Shown here piece after piece: positions 17,417-26,642 of a DNA stretch of 64,000 bases; position 1 is the stretch's first letter, and every line of letters starts with the position of its first letter. The notes under the pieces are model-generated. The model searched no databases. It was not told the origin of the DNA and worked only from the letters and a program-made list of their open reading frames with translations. The translations under genes and the position numbers were made by a program. The DNA lies in NCBI GenBank assembly GCA_963616935.1, contig CAVEMS010000002.1:186001-250000 (forward strand), given 5' to 3'. Source of the stretch: UBA4951 sp963616935. GTDB lineage: Bacteria; Bacillota_I; Bacilli_A; RFN20; CAG-826.

Positions 17417-20400
17417 CTATTCTATCTCAGTGATGGAGGCATCCGCTATCGAAAGAAGATATGTGCGGGCCTTCTTCCCGAAAACCCTCTCGACATAGGC
17501 TTTATATGCCCCAAGTTGCTTTCTATAAGCCGGATCGTCGACCTTATGGCTCTTGAAGTCGATAATCTGACAAACGTCCTCTTTCACGATGAGCAAGTCG
17601 ATCGAGCCATGGATTCCTTGTGCCTCATCGTAAAAGGAATATTCGTGGAATTCCTTGGCATTATCCATGTCATTCCAGAGAGGATGGGCGAGAATTGCGG
17701 AGATTTTTCGTTTTTCGTAGCCTTCTAGCAAGAAAGAAACGTCTTTCTTTACGAAGGAGACGCATTCGAGGATTCGGTGCATCCTTAAGCCATAGGCAAC
17801 CTTCGAATAATCCTCTAGCTTCATCGCTTCGTTTTTCGAGGCGCGGGCCTTGATGATCTTCTCAGGCTTATAATCGATTGTTTTTAACATCGGAGCGACT
17901 ATGTCTTCACGTTTCGAAATGGATCCCGCCTTAGAGGCGCCCTCTTCGAGCGATAAAACGCTAAGCTTACCGAATTTGGCGAAGGTTTCGGAGACGTTAT
18001 AGAAGTCGCCATAGGAATCGAGCGTCTTAAGCGACCAATCAATCACAGGCATTCCCTTTTTATTTTTTTCCTCAAGCGCAAGATATGAGGATACCATCGG
18101 ATAGAACTCGGCGTTCTTGCCTTCGGACTTAACGATTATGAGCTTTTGCTTGGCTCTTGTGAAAGCGACGTAAAGGATCCTCACTTCCTCGTCTTTGCTT
18201 TCCTTCGTCTCCTCGTTTTTCATAAGGGCTTTGAGTGGGTTTTCGCCTACTGACGAATCGGCGAAATCAAGCAAAATCCCGTAATTCTTAGAGATGTTCG
18301 GGATTTTGCCGTTAAATTCGGAATCGTTCGAAACGATATAGACGACCGGGAACTCCAATCCCTTCGAAGCGTGTATCGTCATGATGCGGGCGGCCCCTTT
18401 GCTTTCGGCTGGGGCGTCTAATGACGGCGAGATCTTCTTCTTATCGAGATCGACGAAGAAGGAACAGAATTGCTTATAGTCCATCCGGAGCCTTTCGCAA
18501 GTCTTCGCGGTCTTTCGGAAAAAGGAGATATTCTCGTAATTGTCGACAAGGTGCCCTATCGTCGGAAGCTTGTCGAAGAAGGGATAGACGGAAAGAAGCT
18601 TCTCCACCGCCAGGGAAGGCGGCAATTTGGAAAGCTCTTTGTTAAGTTTCTTAAAGGAAACGAAGAAATCGCTTTCCATGTAGGAGCCATCTTCCAACTC
18701 CGAAACGATTTCGGAATCCTTCTTGCGATACAAATAGCTCCTCATTATCGATGCATATGAGTGCTTGATTTCCTCTTCCTCTTTCTTGCCGCCATCGATA
18801 ACAAGCGAAAACCGCAAGAACCTCTTGAAGAGCAGCGAGACATCCTCGCCCGAGAGATCCTTCTTATCGGAAGTCAAAAGGGGGATTTTGTAATCGGAGA
18901 AGACCCTAACGAAGGTTTGGAAGCACTTCTTGCCTCTCGAAAGGATGACGAAATCTTCGAATCTGGCCGGCCTTAATTCTCTTGTTTCGCCGTCGAATAC
19001 CTGATATTTTCCGACTTTCGAAAGGATATCCAAGGCGACGAGCCTCGCTTCCTCTTCGGTATTATCCGCGGCGAGCTTCTTCTTTTCGTAGACGATTTTC
19101 TCGGTCGCGTATTCGGCTTTCGTCGAAGGGCCGTACAAATCGACATTCCCGAATATCATCTTTTGATTTTCGTCGTATTCGATTCCGCCCATTCCAAGCG
19201 ACATCGTCTCCCCGAAAAAGGAATTCATGTCGTCGATTACGTTTCTAGCGCTACGGAAATTGGAGTTGAGGGTTATTAGATTCCCTCCTTCTTTCACTTT
19301 ATAAGCGTCGAATTTATCGCCGAATATCTTCGGATTGGCGTTTCTGAAACGGTAAATCGACTGTTTGATGTCGCCAACGGCAAAAAGATTGTCGTTGGTC
19401 ACTTTGAGAAGGAAATCCTCTTGTAAATCGGAGGTGTCCTGGTATTCATCGACCATGACGTATTTATAGGAACTCGCGATCGACTGACGGATTTCTGGGT
19501 CGTCGAGGATCTCTCTCGCCATGGCGGCGATATCGGCGAAATCGTAGACGTTATACTCCTTCTTGAATTTATTTAGCGCTTCATAGATCTCGATAGAGAG
19601 GGAGGAAATCGTCTCCATATGGGGCTTTAAGCTCTTTTGCATTGCTTCCGCCGTTTCGAATGGAGCGGTCGCCTTGATGACGTCGAGTATTTCTTTGATT
19701 CTATCTTTGAGTTCCTGCCCAGCGTTAAAATCGAATTCCGAGACGATCGTGTATTTTTGGTTTTTGCCATCTTCAGTACGAAAATGATAATCCCTATTCA
19801 TCGTTTTTTGATACTCAGCAGCCTCTGATTGTGAGCAACCCCTATGCACGATGTCCCTAACCGAGGACGTATGGGCGAGAAGGTAATCCGCGAGTTCTTT
19901 GCTTTCGATTTTCTTTTCGACGTTCTCCTCTATGAAGCGGATTTCCTTCTCCAAGCAATCGCCCCATTCGGCTTTCCTCTTTTCGAAATATTCGTCGGTC
20001 AGGAAATCCGTCGATAATGACTTCATGAAGGCGATCGGATCAACCGTTTGCGAGGCGACGGATAATACGTTCTCGACCATATCGGAGATGTTCTTGTCGT
20101 CTTTGATGCATTTAAAGATGGGGAACAAGGCCAAGAAGTTTTCGTCTTTCCTCTCATAATGGGACAAGAAGATCTCATCGATTATCTGCTTTTGCTTCAA
20201 AGTGAAGAAAGCCGAATCGACGATCTCCATATCCTCATCGATTCCAAGCTCGTAATGGTATTTTTTGACGAGGCTATAGAAATAGGAGTCAAAGGTCGTG
20301 ATGTCGCTTGACTCAACCAATGATGAAACGTCGTTTTTGAGTTCCCCATTTTGATAGGCTTTTAGTAAGGATGAGCGGATACGGGATTTCATCTCGGCGG

Positions 20401-20620
20401 CCGCTTTATTGGTGAAGGTGAGGACCAATAGCTCATTGACCGAAGCCCCTACTCTTTCTTCTTTCGGAGTCCCCTTTTCCTTCTCCTTTTCGCCATCGAG
20501 CACTATTTGCTTTATGCGTTCGGTCAAAACGGCGGTCTTGCCGCTTCCTGCCCCGGCGCTGACGAGGTAATTGCCTTTTCTAGAATCTATGGCAGCTTTT
20601 TGAAATTTAGTCCAAGCCAT
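17417..20620 (-). CDS. addA: ATP-dependent helicase/nuclease subunit A
   Basis: Helicase-nuclease subunit of the AddAB complex that resects double-strand breaks. At 1067 residues it is somewhat shorter than Bacillus AddA. UvrD-type motifs: Walker A SAGAGSGKTAVL near residue 20, VDEYQDTSDLQ near 387, a GLEFPVV block and the motif VI stretch YVAFTRAKQKLIIV. The C-terminal RecB-type nuclease is visible as GSIDLLIVKED and IIDFKSHK near residue 1003-1020. The start at 20620 (MAWTKFQKAAID) has GAGG 7 bases upstream and overlaps the addB end by 14 bases. The frame is open further upstream but only through addB. Confidence 0.95.
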   Translation of the reverse strand: MAWTKFQKAAIDSRKGNYLVSAGAGSGKTAVLTERIKQIVLDGEKEKEKGTPKEERVGASVNELLVLTFTNKAAAEMKSRIRSSLLKAYQNGELKNDVSSLVESSDITTFDSYFYSLVKKYHYELGIDEDMEIVDSAFFTLKQKQIIDEIFLSHYERKDENFLALFPIFKCIKDDKNISDMVENVLSVASQTVDPIAFMKSLSTDFLTDEYFEKRKAEWGDCLEKEIRFIEENVEKKIESKELADYLLAHTSSVRDIVHRGCSQSEAAEYQKTMNRDYHFRTEDGKNQKYTIVSEFDFNAGQELKDRIKEILDVIKATAPFETAEAMQKSLKPHMETISSLSIEIYEALNKFKKEYNVYDFADIAAMAREILDDPEIRQSIASSYKYVMVDEYQDTSDLQEDFLLKVTNDNLFAVGDIKQSIYRFRNANPKIFGDKFDAYKVKEGGNLITLNSNFRSARNVIDDMNSFFGETMSLGMGGIEYDENQKMIFGNVDLYGPSTKAEYATEKIVYEKKKLAADNTEEEARLVALDILSKVGKYQVFDGETRELRPARFEDFVILSRGKKCFQTFVRVFSDYKIPLLTSDKKDLSGEDVSLLFKRFLRFSLVIDGGKKEEEEIKHSYASIMRSYLYRKKDSEIVSELEDGSYMESDFFVSFKKLNKELSKLPPSLAVEKLLSVYPFFDKLPTIGHLVDNYENISFFRKTAKTCERLRMDYKQFCSFFVDLDKKKISPSLDAPAESKGAARIMTIHASKGLEFPVVYIVSNDSEFNGKIPNISKNYGILLDFADSSVGENPLKALMKNEETKESKDEEVRILYVAFTRAKQKLIIVKSEGKNAEFYPMVSSYLALEEKNKKGMPVIDWSLKTLDSYGDFYNVSETFAKFGKLSVLSLEEGASKAGSISKREDIVAPMLKTIDYKPEKIIKARASKNEAMKLEDYSKVAYGLRMHRILECVSFVKKDVSFLLEGYEKRKISAILAHPLWNDMDNAKEFHEYSFYDEAQGIHGSIDLLIVKEDVCQIIDFKSHKVDDPAYRKQLGAYKAYVERVFGKKARTYLLSIADASITEIE
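17419..17424 (-). promoter_or_regulatory. -10 box at the addA 3' end
   Basis: TAGAAT on the minus strand overlaps the last codons and stop of addA and ends 6 bases before the ATG at 17412. No convincing -35 is seen at 16-18 bases. Confidence 0.4.
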
Positions 20621-23036
20621 CTTTTTCCTCGCCCTCCTCATCTTCTTCGACTTTCTCTCCGTTCGCCTTCCGTAATGGGAAGTCCTTCTCCGAGCGATAG
20701 CAAACGTCCCTAAAGGAGCAAAATGCGCATGCATCGACTTGGCTTTTGATCCTTATCGGATTGATTTCAAATTCGCCGTTTAATATGGCATTCGATTCTT
20801 TTTTCAGGCGATCCACGAGGGAATTGCATAGTTTTTCGAATTCCTCTTCGCTTAAGAAATACTTCTTATCGCCTCTTTTTCCAAAGTTTCCGTCTTTCGT
20901 TATCGTCATATGCTCGAAGGCAAGACTCGCGTTCTTCTCCGTCCATAGTCCGATCTGGTTCCATAAAGAAGGATCGTTAATGAAAACGCCCTCAAGCCTC
21001 ATTCTATTTCTATCGGAGTCATCAAGCGGGCCGTCTTTGTCGAGCGTCTCGTTTGCATCCTTAAGGAGCGGCGCGATGAATAAACCGGCCACTTTATAGT
21101 CTTCGTATTTTGGATCGTTTGAGGCGGCGTATAGATAAATCGGCAGTTGCGATCCGGTGCCGGTCGATAGGAAGCGATCGTAATCGAAATTCGTCGCGCC
21201 GGTTTTATAGTCGATTATCATGAGATATCCAGCGTCACCAGTCGAAAAGGATATCCTCTTGTCGAAGCGACCGCATAATTTGGTCTTATCGTCTATTGTG
21301 ACGCCGAATTTCCCTTCCGCTTCCTCGTCGGATGCGAATTTCTTTAGCGAATCGCTTAGCTCATCGTGGAAGAGAACGTCTTTTTTGCTATAGGCCGCGA
21401 TATATTCGAGGATGAAGCGTTCTTTCGCGTTAAACGGGTATTTTTCTTCTGCCTCTTTGACCGCTTTATCGTATAGGTCTCGAGGATCGATCGACGGATC
21501 GGCGTGATGCCATTCCAAGACCTTATGGAAGATATTCCCGATAGAGATATCGAAAGTCGGTTCGAATGGGGAGAGATCAAGATGTCGGTTATAAAGATAT
21601 TTGAATGGGCAAGACGCGTAATCGTCATGGCTCCCTTGCGTGAAATAGACGCAGCCTTCGTTTTTAATCGGGATATTCTTCTCGCTTACTTTATAACCAT
21701 ACGTCCTAAAAGACGGATCGACTCGTTTCTCTAACGCCGCGATCCTCTCGTCATATTCGTCGTAATCAGCCTCTTTGTCTTTTAACATCGATAGCAAAAA
21801 GGCCCCTTTGGCGTGCGAATATTCATAGGGTTTCAAAGACGGCATCTCTTTCTTGATTCCATAAGTCGCCGCCAAGCCGCTAGGGAAGACGGTTTTGCCG
21901 AAGGCCATCTTCTTGAACGTTATGAGCTCGACTTGACCCGACTTCAATAGATTCTCTAGGCGCGTCATATCGTCCCTCGTCACTTCCTTCGCCGTTTCTA
22001 ATCCGATTTCCTTCTTCTCCGAATCGGATAGATACCCACTTTCCTTATACACCAAAGGGAAGGAGCCCATCGCGAAATTGATGATATAGGCCTTCGCGCC
22101 TTTCGGGACGATGAAATGGGATGCCAAATGAACGGCGTTACGGCTATTCGGTTCGGAAATTACAATGGTTTTTGCGATTTCTCTGATTATTTTGATTTTT
22201 TCTTCCACTTGATCGAATGACTCTATCAAAGGCGCGACTTCGTTCCGGAAGGGCGTGAAATCGATCGACGGATATTCTCTTTCCGTCTTGTTAAGCGCCT
22301 CATCGAACGGGCTATCGAGAAGCATTTCCTCTTCAAGGAGATGAAAAGACGGATGGTCGTATAGCCTGGTCGAGGAAGGCATATCGATCCCGAAACCGTA
22401 ATATTTCGAGAAGTCCTTAAGATATAGCGAATGCTCATCGTCCGCGCCGACTATATAGATATCGTCGGGTTTCGTCCCTTCGTCTATTTTCTTGGCTATC
22501 TCGTTGAATACGTAATGAAGCTCCTCATAGATATCCGGGAATTCTAGATAGGTTTTTGGCGTCTCTTTCTCCCCTTCTATATCGAAATCGATCGTCATAT
22601 TCGAGGTGCAAGAGGATATGTATTCGCTGATCCTTGAAGCATCGCCGTATCCACTAATGACTATGTGTTTGTCCTTGAAGGAGCTTTCAGGTGAGAAAGC
22701 CCTCGACAAAAGAGGCGCCTTTTCAGCCGATGCGGTTATCAATTCGTCGTAGTATTTCTTGTATTTCAAGAGCTTCGGCGAAGTCGTTTTATCGAATTTC
22801 GGAGCGCAGAAAGCCTCCAAAAGTTCCTTGGCCAAAGGATATTTGATCCCTTTGCCTAGGAGATAGGAGACTGCCCTGGCGTCATAGGACATCCCGAATA
22901 GTCCGACGGCTTCCTCTTTCGTGTATATCGAAAGGTTCAAGAAAGGTCGTTCCCTTTTCAAACGCAGGAAATCGTCCTGTCTTTCTTTGGGGCAGATGAC
23001 GACATAGGATTCATTGTCTTTGAAAGCGAGTGGCAT
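20607..23036 (-). CDS. addB: ATP-dependent nuclease subunit B, P-loop missing
   Basis: Second subunit of AddAB. The C-terminal nuclease with its iron-sulfur staple is clear: the first Cys in DDYASCPFKYLYN near residue 470, the last three in CAFCSFRDVC near 765, and the RecB motif IIDYKTGA between them. At about 809 residues it is far shorter than the roughly 1170 of Bacillus AddB. The N-terminus shows no Walker A motif, so ATP hydrolysis is probably lost here and only AddA would translocate. TATAAT ends 7 bases before ATG 23036. ATG 23045 overlaps that box and is less likely. Confidence 0.88.
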   Translation of the reverse strand: MPLAFKDNESYVVICPKERQDDFLRLKRERPFLNLSIYTKEEAVGLFGMSYDARAVSYLLGKGIKYPLAKELLEAFCAPKFDKTTSPKLLKYKKYYDELITASAEKAPLLSRAFSPESSFKDKHIVISGYGDASRISEYISSCTSNMTIDFDIEGEKETPKTYLEFPDIYEELHYVFNEIAKKIDEGTKPDDIYIVGADDEHSLYLKDFSKYYGFGIDMPSSTRLYDHPSFHLLEEEMLLDSPFDEALNKTEREYPSIDFTPFRNEVAPLIESFDQVEEKIKIIREIAKTIVISEPNSRNAVHLASHFIVPKGAKAYIINFAMGSFPLVYKESGYLSDSEKKEIGLETAKEVTRDDMTRLENLLKSGQVELITFKKMAFGKTVFPSGLAATYGIKKEMPSLKPYEYSHAKGAFLLSMLKDKEADYDEYDERIAALEKRVDPSFRTYGYKVSEKNIPIKNEGCVYFTQGSHDDYASCPFKYLYNRHLDLSPFEPTFDISIGNIFHKVLEWHHADPSIDPRDLYDKAVKEAEEKYPFNAKERFILEYIAAYSKKDVLFHDELSDSLKKFASDEEAEGKFGVTIDDKTKLCGRFDKRISFSTGDAGYLMIIDYKTGATNFDYDRFLSTGTGSQLPIYLYAASNDPKYEDYKVAGLFIAPLLKDANETLDKDGPLDDSDRNRMRLEGVFINDPSLWNQIGLWTEKNASLAFEHMTITKDGNFGKRGDKKYFLSEEEFEKLCNSLVDRLKKESNAILNGEFEINPIRIKSQVDACAFCSFRDVCYRSEKDFPLRKANGEKVEEDEEGEEKDGLD

Positions 23037-23043
23037 ATTAATC

Positions 23044-23049
23044 ATTATA
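23044..23049 (-). promoter_or_regulatory. addB -10 box, leaderless geometry
   Basis: TATAAT on the minus strand ends 7 bases before the ATG at 23036 and includes part of the other candidate ATG at 23045. This supports the downstream start. No clear -35. Confidence 0.55.
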
Positions 23050-23131
23050 CAATGTTAAGATTCTTACCGCCATAATCCCAAGCCACTTTGAAAACATTCG
23101 AAACGTCGCTCAAGAAGCCTGGTTTTATTGG

Positions 23132-24613
23132 TTATTTTATTTTGAAAGCCCTAGTGGCTTTGACGGCGGCTTGCCAGCCTTTGTATAGCCGCTTCGCCTC
23201 CAAGGGATCCATTGATGGAAGATATCGTTTCTGATAGCTGTGGTTCTTTTCTATTTCCTCGACGCTCTTCCAGAATCCGCAACCAAGCCCCGCGAGATAT
23301 CCGGCGCCTAAGGCCGTGGTCTCGATGCATTTTGGCAAGGAAACCTCACACTGAAGGATGTCGCTTTGGAATTGCATTAAAAGGGAATTCGCGCTTGCGC
23401 CACCATCTACTTTGAGTACCGGTAATTCAAGCCCGGCCTCTTTTTTCATGAGTTCTATGACGTCTTTCGATTGATATGCCACGCCATATAGGGCGGCCCT
23501 CGTGATGTTATGTCTGTCGGCGCCTCTCGTTAAGCCGAAGATTGCCCCTCGCGCATCGTCATCCCAATATGGTGTACCAAGCCCAACGAAAGCCGGGACG
23601 AAATAGACGCCAGCCGTATCGGGCTTCCTTTGGGCGTATTCCTCGCTTTGGGAGGAATCCTTGAACCACGCCATCTCATCGCGTAGCCATTGCACCACCG
23701 CGCCGCCGATAAACACCGATCCTTCTAAAGCGTACGTCGCTTCGCTGTTTATCTTCCAAGCCACCGTGGTCAATAAGCCCTTCTTCGACAAAACGGGCTT
23801 GTTGCCGATATTCATTAGCATGAAGCAACCAGTGCCATAGGTGTTCTTGCTTTCGCCTTCATGGAAGCAACATTGGCCGAAAAGGGCGCTTTGTTGATCG
23901 CCTGCCACCCCATGGATATGGACATGCCCGCCAAAGAAGGAGGCTTCGCCATAATCGGCCGTGTTCTCCTTGACTTCCGGCAACATCCTCATGTCGATGC
24001 CCCATAAAGCGCATAATTCCTCATCCCATTTCATGTCGAAGATGTTGAAGAGAAGGGTTCTTGAAGCGTTTGAGACATCGGTCGCATGGACCCTTCCTTC
24101 CGTCATCTTGTAGATTAACCAGCTATCGACGGTGCCGAAAAGCAATTCGCCATCCATCATCTTTTTCTTCGCGCCTTTGGTATGGTCAAGGATGAAGCGG
24201 ATTTTCGAAGCGCTGAAATAAGGATTGATGCGAAGTCCGGTCTTCGCGCTTATCTTCTTCTCTTTTGGGAGATATTCATCACATATATGCTGCGTTTGCT
24301 TGGATTGCCAAACGATCGCATTGGCGATTGCCTTGCCGGTATTCTTATCCCAAACGATCGTGGTTTCGCGCTGATTGGTGATTCCTATCGCGGCGACATC
24401 GTTCATCGAGGCTCCGCTTTTGATGAGAAGCTCGTTGATGACGTCTACCACGCTAATCCATAACTGATCTGGATCTTGCTCAACCCAGCCTGGCTTGGGA
24501 TAAAGGCAAGCCACGTCCCTTTGGGCGTGGAAAAGGCGTTCTCCGGTTTTGGAAATCAAGATGGCACGTGTCGAGGTCGTGCCTTGGTCAATCGACAATA
24601 TGTATTTTCGCAT
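23132..24613 (-). CDS. glpK: Glycerol kinase
   Basis: Phosphorylates glycerol to glycerol 3-phosphate. Full length at 493 residues, FGGY family. The N-terminal phosphate loop is DQGTTSTRAIL, with NQRETTIVWD, the QQSALFGQ segment and the signature VDGGASANSLLMQFQSDI. No glycerol facilitator or glycerol 3-phosphate dehydrogenase is in the window, so it stands as a single gene. A full promoter ends 6 bases before the ATG. Confidence 0.97.
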   Translation of the reverse strand: MRKYILSIDQGTTSTRAILISKTGERLFHAQRDVACLYPKPGWVEQDPDQLWISVVDVINELLIKSGASMNDVAAIGITNQRETTIVWDKNTGKAIANAIVWQSKQTQHICDEYLPKEKKISAKTGLRINPYFSASKIRFILDHTKGAKKKMMDGELLFGTVDSWLIYKMTEGRVHATDVSNASRTLLFNIFDMKWDEELCALWGIDMRMLPEVKENTADYGEASFFGGHVHIHGVAGDQQSALFGQCCFHEGESKNTYGTGCFMLMNIGNKPVLSKKGLLTTVAWKINSEATYALEGSVFIGGAVVQWLRDEMAWFKDSSQSEEYAQRKPDTAGVYFVPAFVGLGTPYWDDDARGAIFGLTRGADRHNITRAALYGVAYQSKDVIELMKKEAGLELPVLKVDGGASANSLLMQFQSDILQCEVSLPKCIETTALGAGYLAGLGCGFWKSVEEIEKNHSYQKRYLPSMDPLEAKRLYKGWQAAVKATRAFKIK

Positions 24614-24619
24614 GCTGAT

Positions 24620-24648
24620 ATTATCGCCCCGAGATTTCGGTTAGTAAA
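24620..24648 (-). promoter_or_regulatory. glpK promoter, leaderless geometry
   Basis: Minus strand: TTTACT (24643-24648), 17-base spacer, GATAAT (24620-24625), 6 bases, ATG. No room for a Shine-Dalgarno site. Confidence 0.7.
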
Positions 24649-24662
24649 CATCAAGAGGCAAG

Positions 24663-24687
24663 AAAAAAGCCCCTAGATGCTAGAGGC
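24663..24687 (-). terminator. Rho-independent terminator after the aminopeptidase gene
   Basis: Minus strand: an 8-bp stem GCCTCTAG/CTAGGGGC (one G-T pair) with a 3-base loop, followed by six T. It ends the YigZ-aminopeptidase transcript just upstream of the glpK promoter. Confidence 0.85.
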
Positions 24688-24695
24688 TATAATAT

Positions 24696-25982
24696 CTATT
24701 TGGCGGCGAGGCGTTCCTCGATGTCAGGGATTTCTTTGACGATCGAGGCGCTAAGGACTTCGCATCCGTCCCTCGTTATAAGCAAGTCGTCTTCGATCCT
24801 GACCCCGATATTCTTTTCGGCTATGTATAGCCCTGGTTCATCGCTAATCACCATGCCCGGTTCAAGAGGAATATCCTTATATTCCCTGCTATCGACGTTG
24901 AGATATGGGTCGTGAGTATCGAGGCCAATCAAATGAGAAACGCTATGGAAATAGTATTTCGTTATGTCTTCCCTTTTCTCTATGAGCCCAGCTTCTAAGC
25001 ACCCTCTAGCGAGGTAATCGATCGTCGCTTCCTGAAGTTCGCTTATCGTGACCCCAGGCTTAGCCATCGCGGCCACCATCTTATTGGCCCCCAAGACTAT
25101 CTCGTAAACCGTCTTTTGGAAATCGGTGAATTTGCCGTTGACTGGCACGGTGCGTGAGATGTCAGCGCAGTAATATCCGCTTCTGGAGCCAAGGTCCATA
25201 AGCAATAAATCGCCGTCCTTTAGCTCCGATAATGGCGTCGGATAATGGAGGATCGCGGCGTTTTTGCCAGTTGCCATGATGGTCGAGAAGCTTAAGCCTT
25301 GATAGCCAGATAGATCATTCACCTTATGAAGGAAGGTGTCGGCCAATTCGTATTCCTTCTTTCCTGGCGCCATCTCATTCCATATCGAATAGATGCCGAT
25401 TCGCGTATTGGAGATGGCATCGCGGAAGAGATCGATCTCGGATGTGCTTTTGCGTAGCCTCAAAGTGGTGATAAGAGGATAGGCGTCCGTTATAGAGACG
25501 TTTGGATAAGCGGCCGACAGGGTGTCCATCATATCGGAAGTCGTCGTGCTCTCGGCGATCTTTAGCTCATGATCTAAATCCAAATAGAGGGTATGGAGGT
25601 CGCCATATTCCGCCTCATCGGGGCTAAGGCACATCTGGATCTTGGCTTCGAGGGAGGTGTTCACCAAAACGTTATGGATGCCGGAAACCTCGCTCGCCTC
25701 CGCCGTCTTGATCCTTCTCCCATACCATTTCTCTTTCCTTTCGTCGTATGGGGAGATGAAGAGATATTCCTTTTGCTCACCCTCGGCGTTGATAAGAAGA
25801 AGGGCGCTGTCCTCTTGCTCGATGCCCGTCAAGTAATAGAAATTCTTGTTCACTTCGAAAGGGTAGGTCTCGTCTGCGCTCTTGACTTTCGAGACTCCGC
25901 TATACACCAAAAGGGCGCTTCCATCGTCCATTAGCGAGAGCAATTTCGCCCTCCTGCTTCTATATTCATCGGCTTTGATCAT
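24696..25982 (-). CDS. Xaa-Pro aminopeptidase (M24 family, PepP type)
   Basis: Removes N-terminal residues ahead of proline. At 428 residues it has an AMP_N-type N-terminal domain (FEVNKNFYYLTGIEQEDSAL) and the pita-bread metalloenzyme fold. Metal ligands are visible: two Asp in LLMDLGSRSGYYCADISRT, His in HSVSHLIGLDTHD, Glu in ISDEPGLYI and in VRIEDDLLIT. It overlaps the end of the YigZ-type gene by 17 bases, so the two form an operon ended by a hairpin terminator. Confidence 0.92.
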   Translation of the reverse strand: MIKADEYRSRRAKLLSLMDDGSALLVYSGVSKVKSADETYPFEVNKNFYYLTGIEQEDSALLLINAEGEQKEYLFISPYDERKEKWYGRRIKTAEASEVSGIHNVLVNTSLEAKIQMCLSPDEAEYGDLHTLYLDLDHELKIAESTTTSDMMDTLSAAYPNVSITDAYPLITTLRLRKSTSEIDLFRDAISNTRIGIYSIWNEMAPGKKEYELADTFLHKVNDLSGYQGLSFSTIMATGKNAAILHYPTPLSELKDGDLLLMDLGSRSGYYCADISRTVPVNGKFTDFQKTVYEIVLGANKMVAAMAKPGVTISELQEATIDYLARGCLEAGLIEKREDITKYYFHSVSHLIGLDTHDPYLNVDSREYKDIPLEPGMVISDEPGLYIAEKNIGVRIEDDLLITRDGCEVLSASIVKEIPDIEERLAAK

Positions 25983-26592
25983 GTTTCTTTCTCCTTATTG
26001 TTTCTTCGCTTTTCGCTATTATCTCAATCTCCTTCTGATACCTATCCAAAAGGGATACGACTATCTTAGCATCTCCGACGAGATCCAGTTCGACGGATAT
26101 TGAGAAAACGGCATTCGAAACCTGATATCCATATCTATCCGCATCCCTTTTTAGGCTCTCGTATATCGGATATGAGGTCTTGATTTTAGCGCGCATCGTC
26201 GGAACGAAGATCGCCTCCTCCATCTTCGTCACTGCAAGCGATAAAGCGTCGCGATAGGTTCTCGTGAGCCTCGATAAGCCAAGTTTCGTCCCACCGAAAT
26301 ATCTCGTTACGACGACCAATATCCTATCGGCCTTCTTTTGCCTTAAAGCCTCCAATAAGGGGATGCCAGTGCTTCCTTTCGGCTCCCCTTCATCGCTCAT
26401 CCCTTCAAACGGCAATAGCCTATAAGCGTACGGATAATGGGTCGCTTTCGGATGGCGTTCTTTCGTCTTCTCGATGTATTTTTTGACCTCTTCCCTCTCA
26501 TCTAATGGATATAGGGAGGCGATGAAGCGCGACCCTAAGACGTCGATTTCCTCTTCTCTTTCTTCAAATGGGAAAATCACTTCCGTTTCCAT
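25966..26592 (-). CDS. YigZ/IMPACT family protein
   Basis: A 208-residue protein of the UPF0029/IMPACT family. The family segment SDEGEPKGSTGIPLLEAL (near residue 75) and VVVTRYFGGTKLGLSRLTRTY are clear, followed by a C-terminal ferredoxin-like domain. Eukaryotic IMPACT regulates Gcn2; the bacterial role is unsettled. The start at 26592 (METEVIFPFEE) fits family members and lies 7 bases after a -10 box. The frame extends upstream to 26628, which is outside the predicted transcript. Its stop codon is TGA. Confidence 0.88.
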   Translation of the reverse strand: METEVIFPFEEREEEIDVLGSRFIASLYPLDEREEVKKYIEKTKERHPKATHYPYAYRLLPFEGMSDEGEPKGSTGIPLLEALRQKKADRILVVVTRYFGGTKLGLSRLTRTYRDALSLAVTKMEEAIFVPTMRAKIKTSYPIYESLKRDADRYGYQVSNAVFSISVELDLVGDAKIVVSLLDRYQKEIEIIAKSEETIRRKKHDQSR

Positions 26593-26599
26593 ACCGACA

Positions 26600-26635
26600 A
26601 TTTTCGGTGCAATCGAAACATTTATCAATTACAAT
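26600..26635. promoter_or_regulatory. Divergent promoter region, yigZ-type and CPBP genes
   Basis: Minus strand: TTGATA (26623-26628), 17 bases, GAAAAT (26600-26605), 7 bases, ATG 26592. Plus strand: TACAAT (26630-26635), 7 bases, ATG 26643. The plus-strand -35 would fall inside the minus promoter, so the two overlap. Both starts have leaderless geometry. Confidence 0.6.
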
Positions 26636-26642
26636 AATTGCC

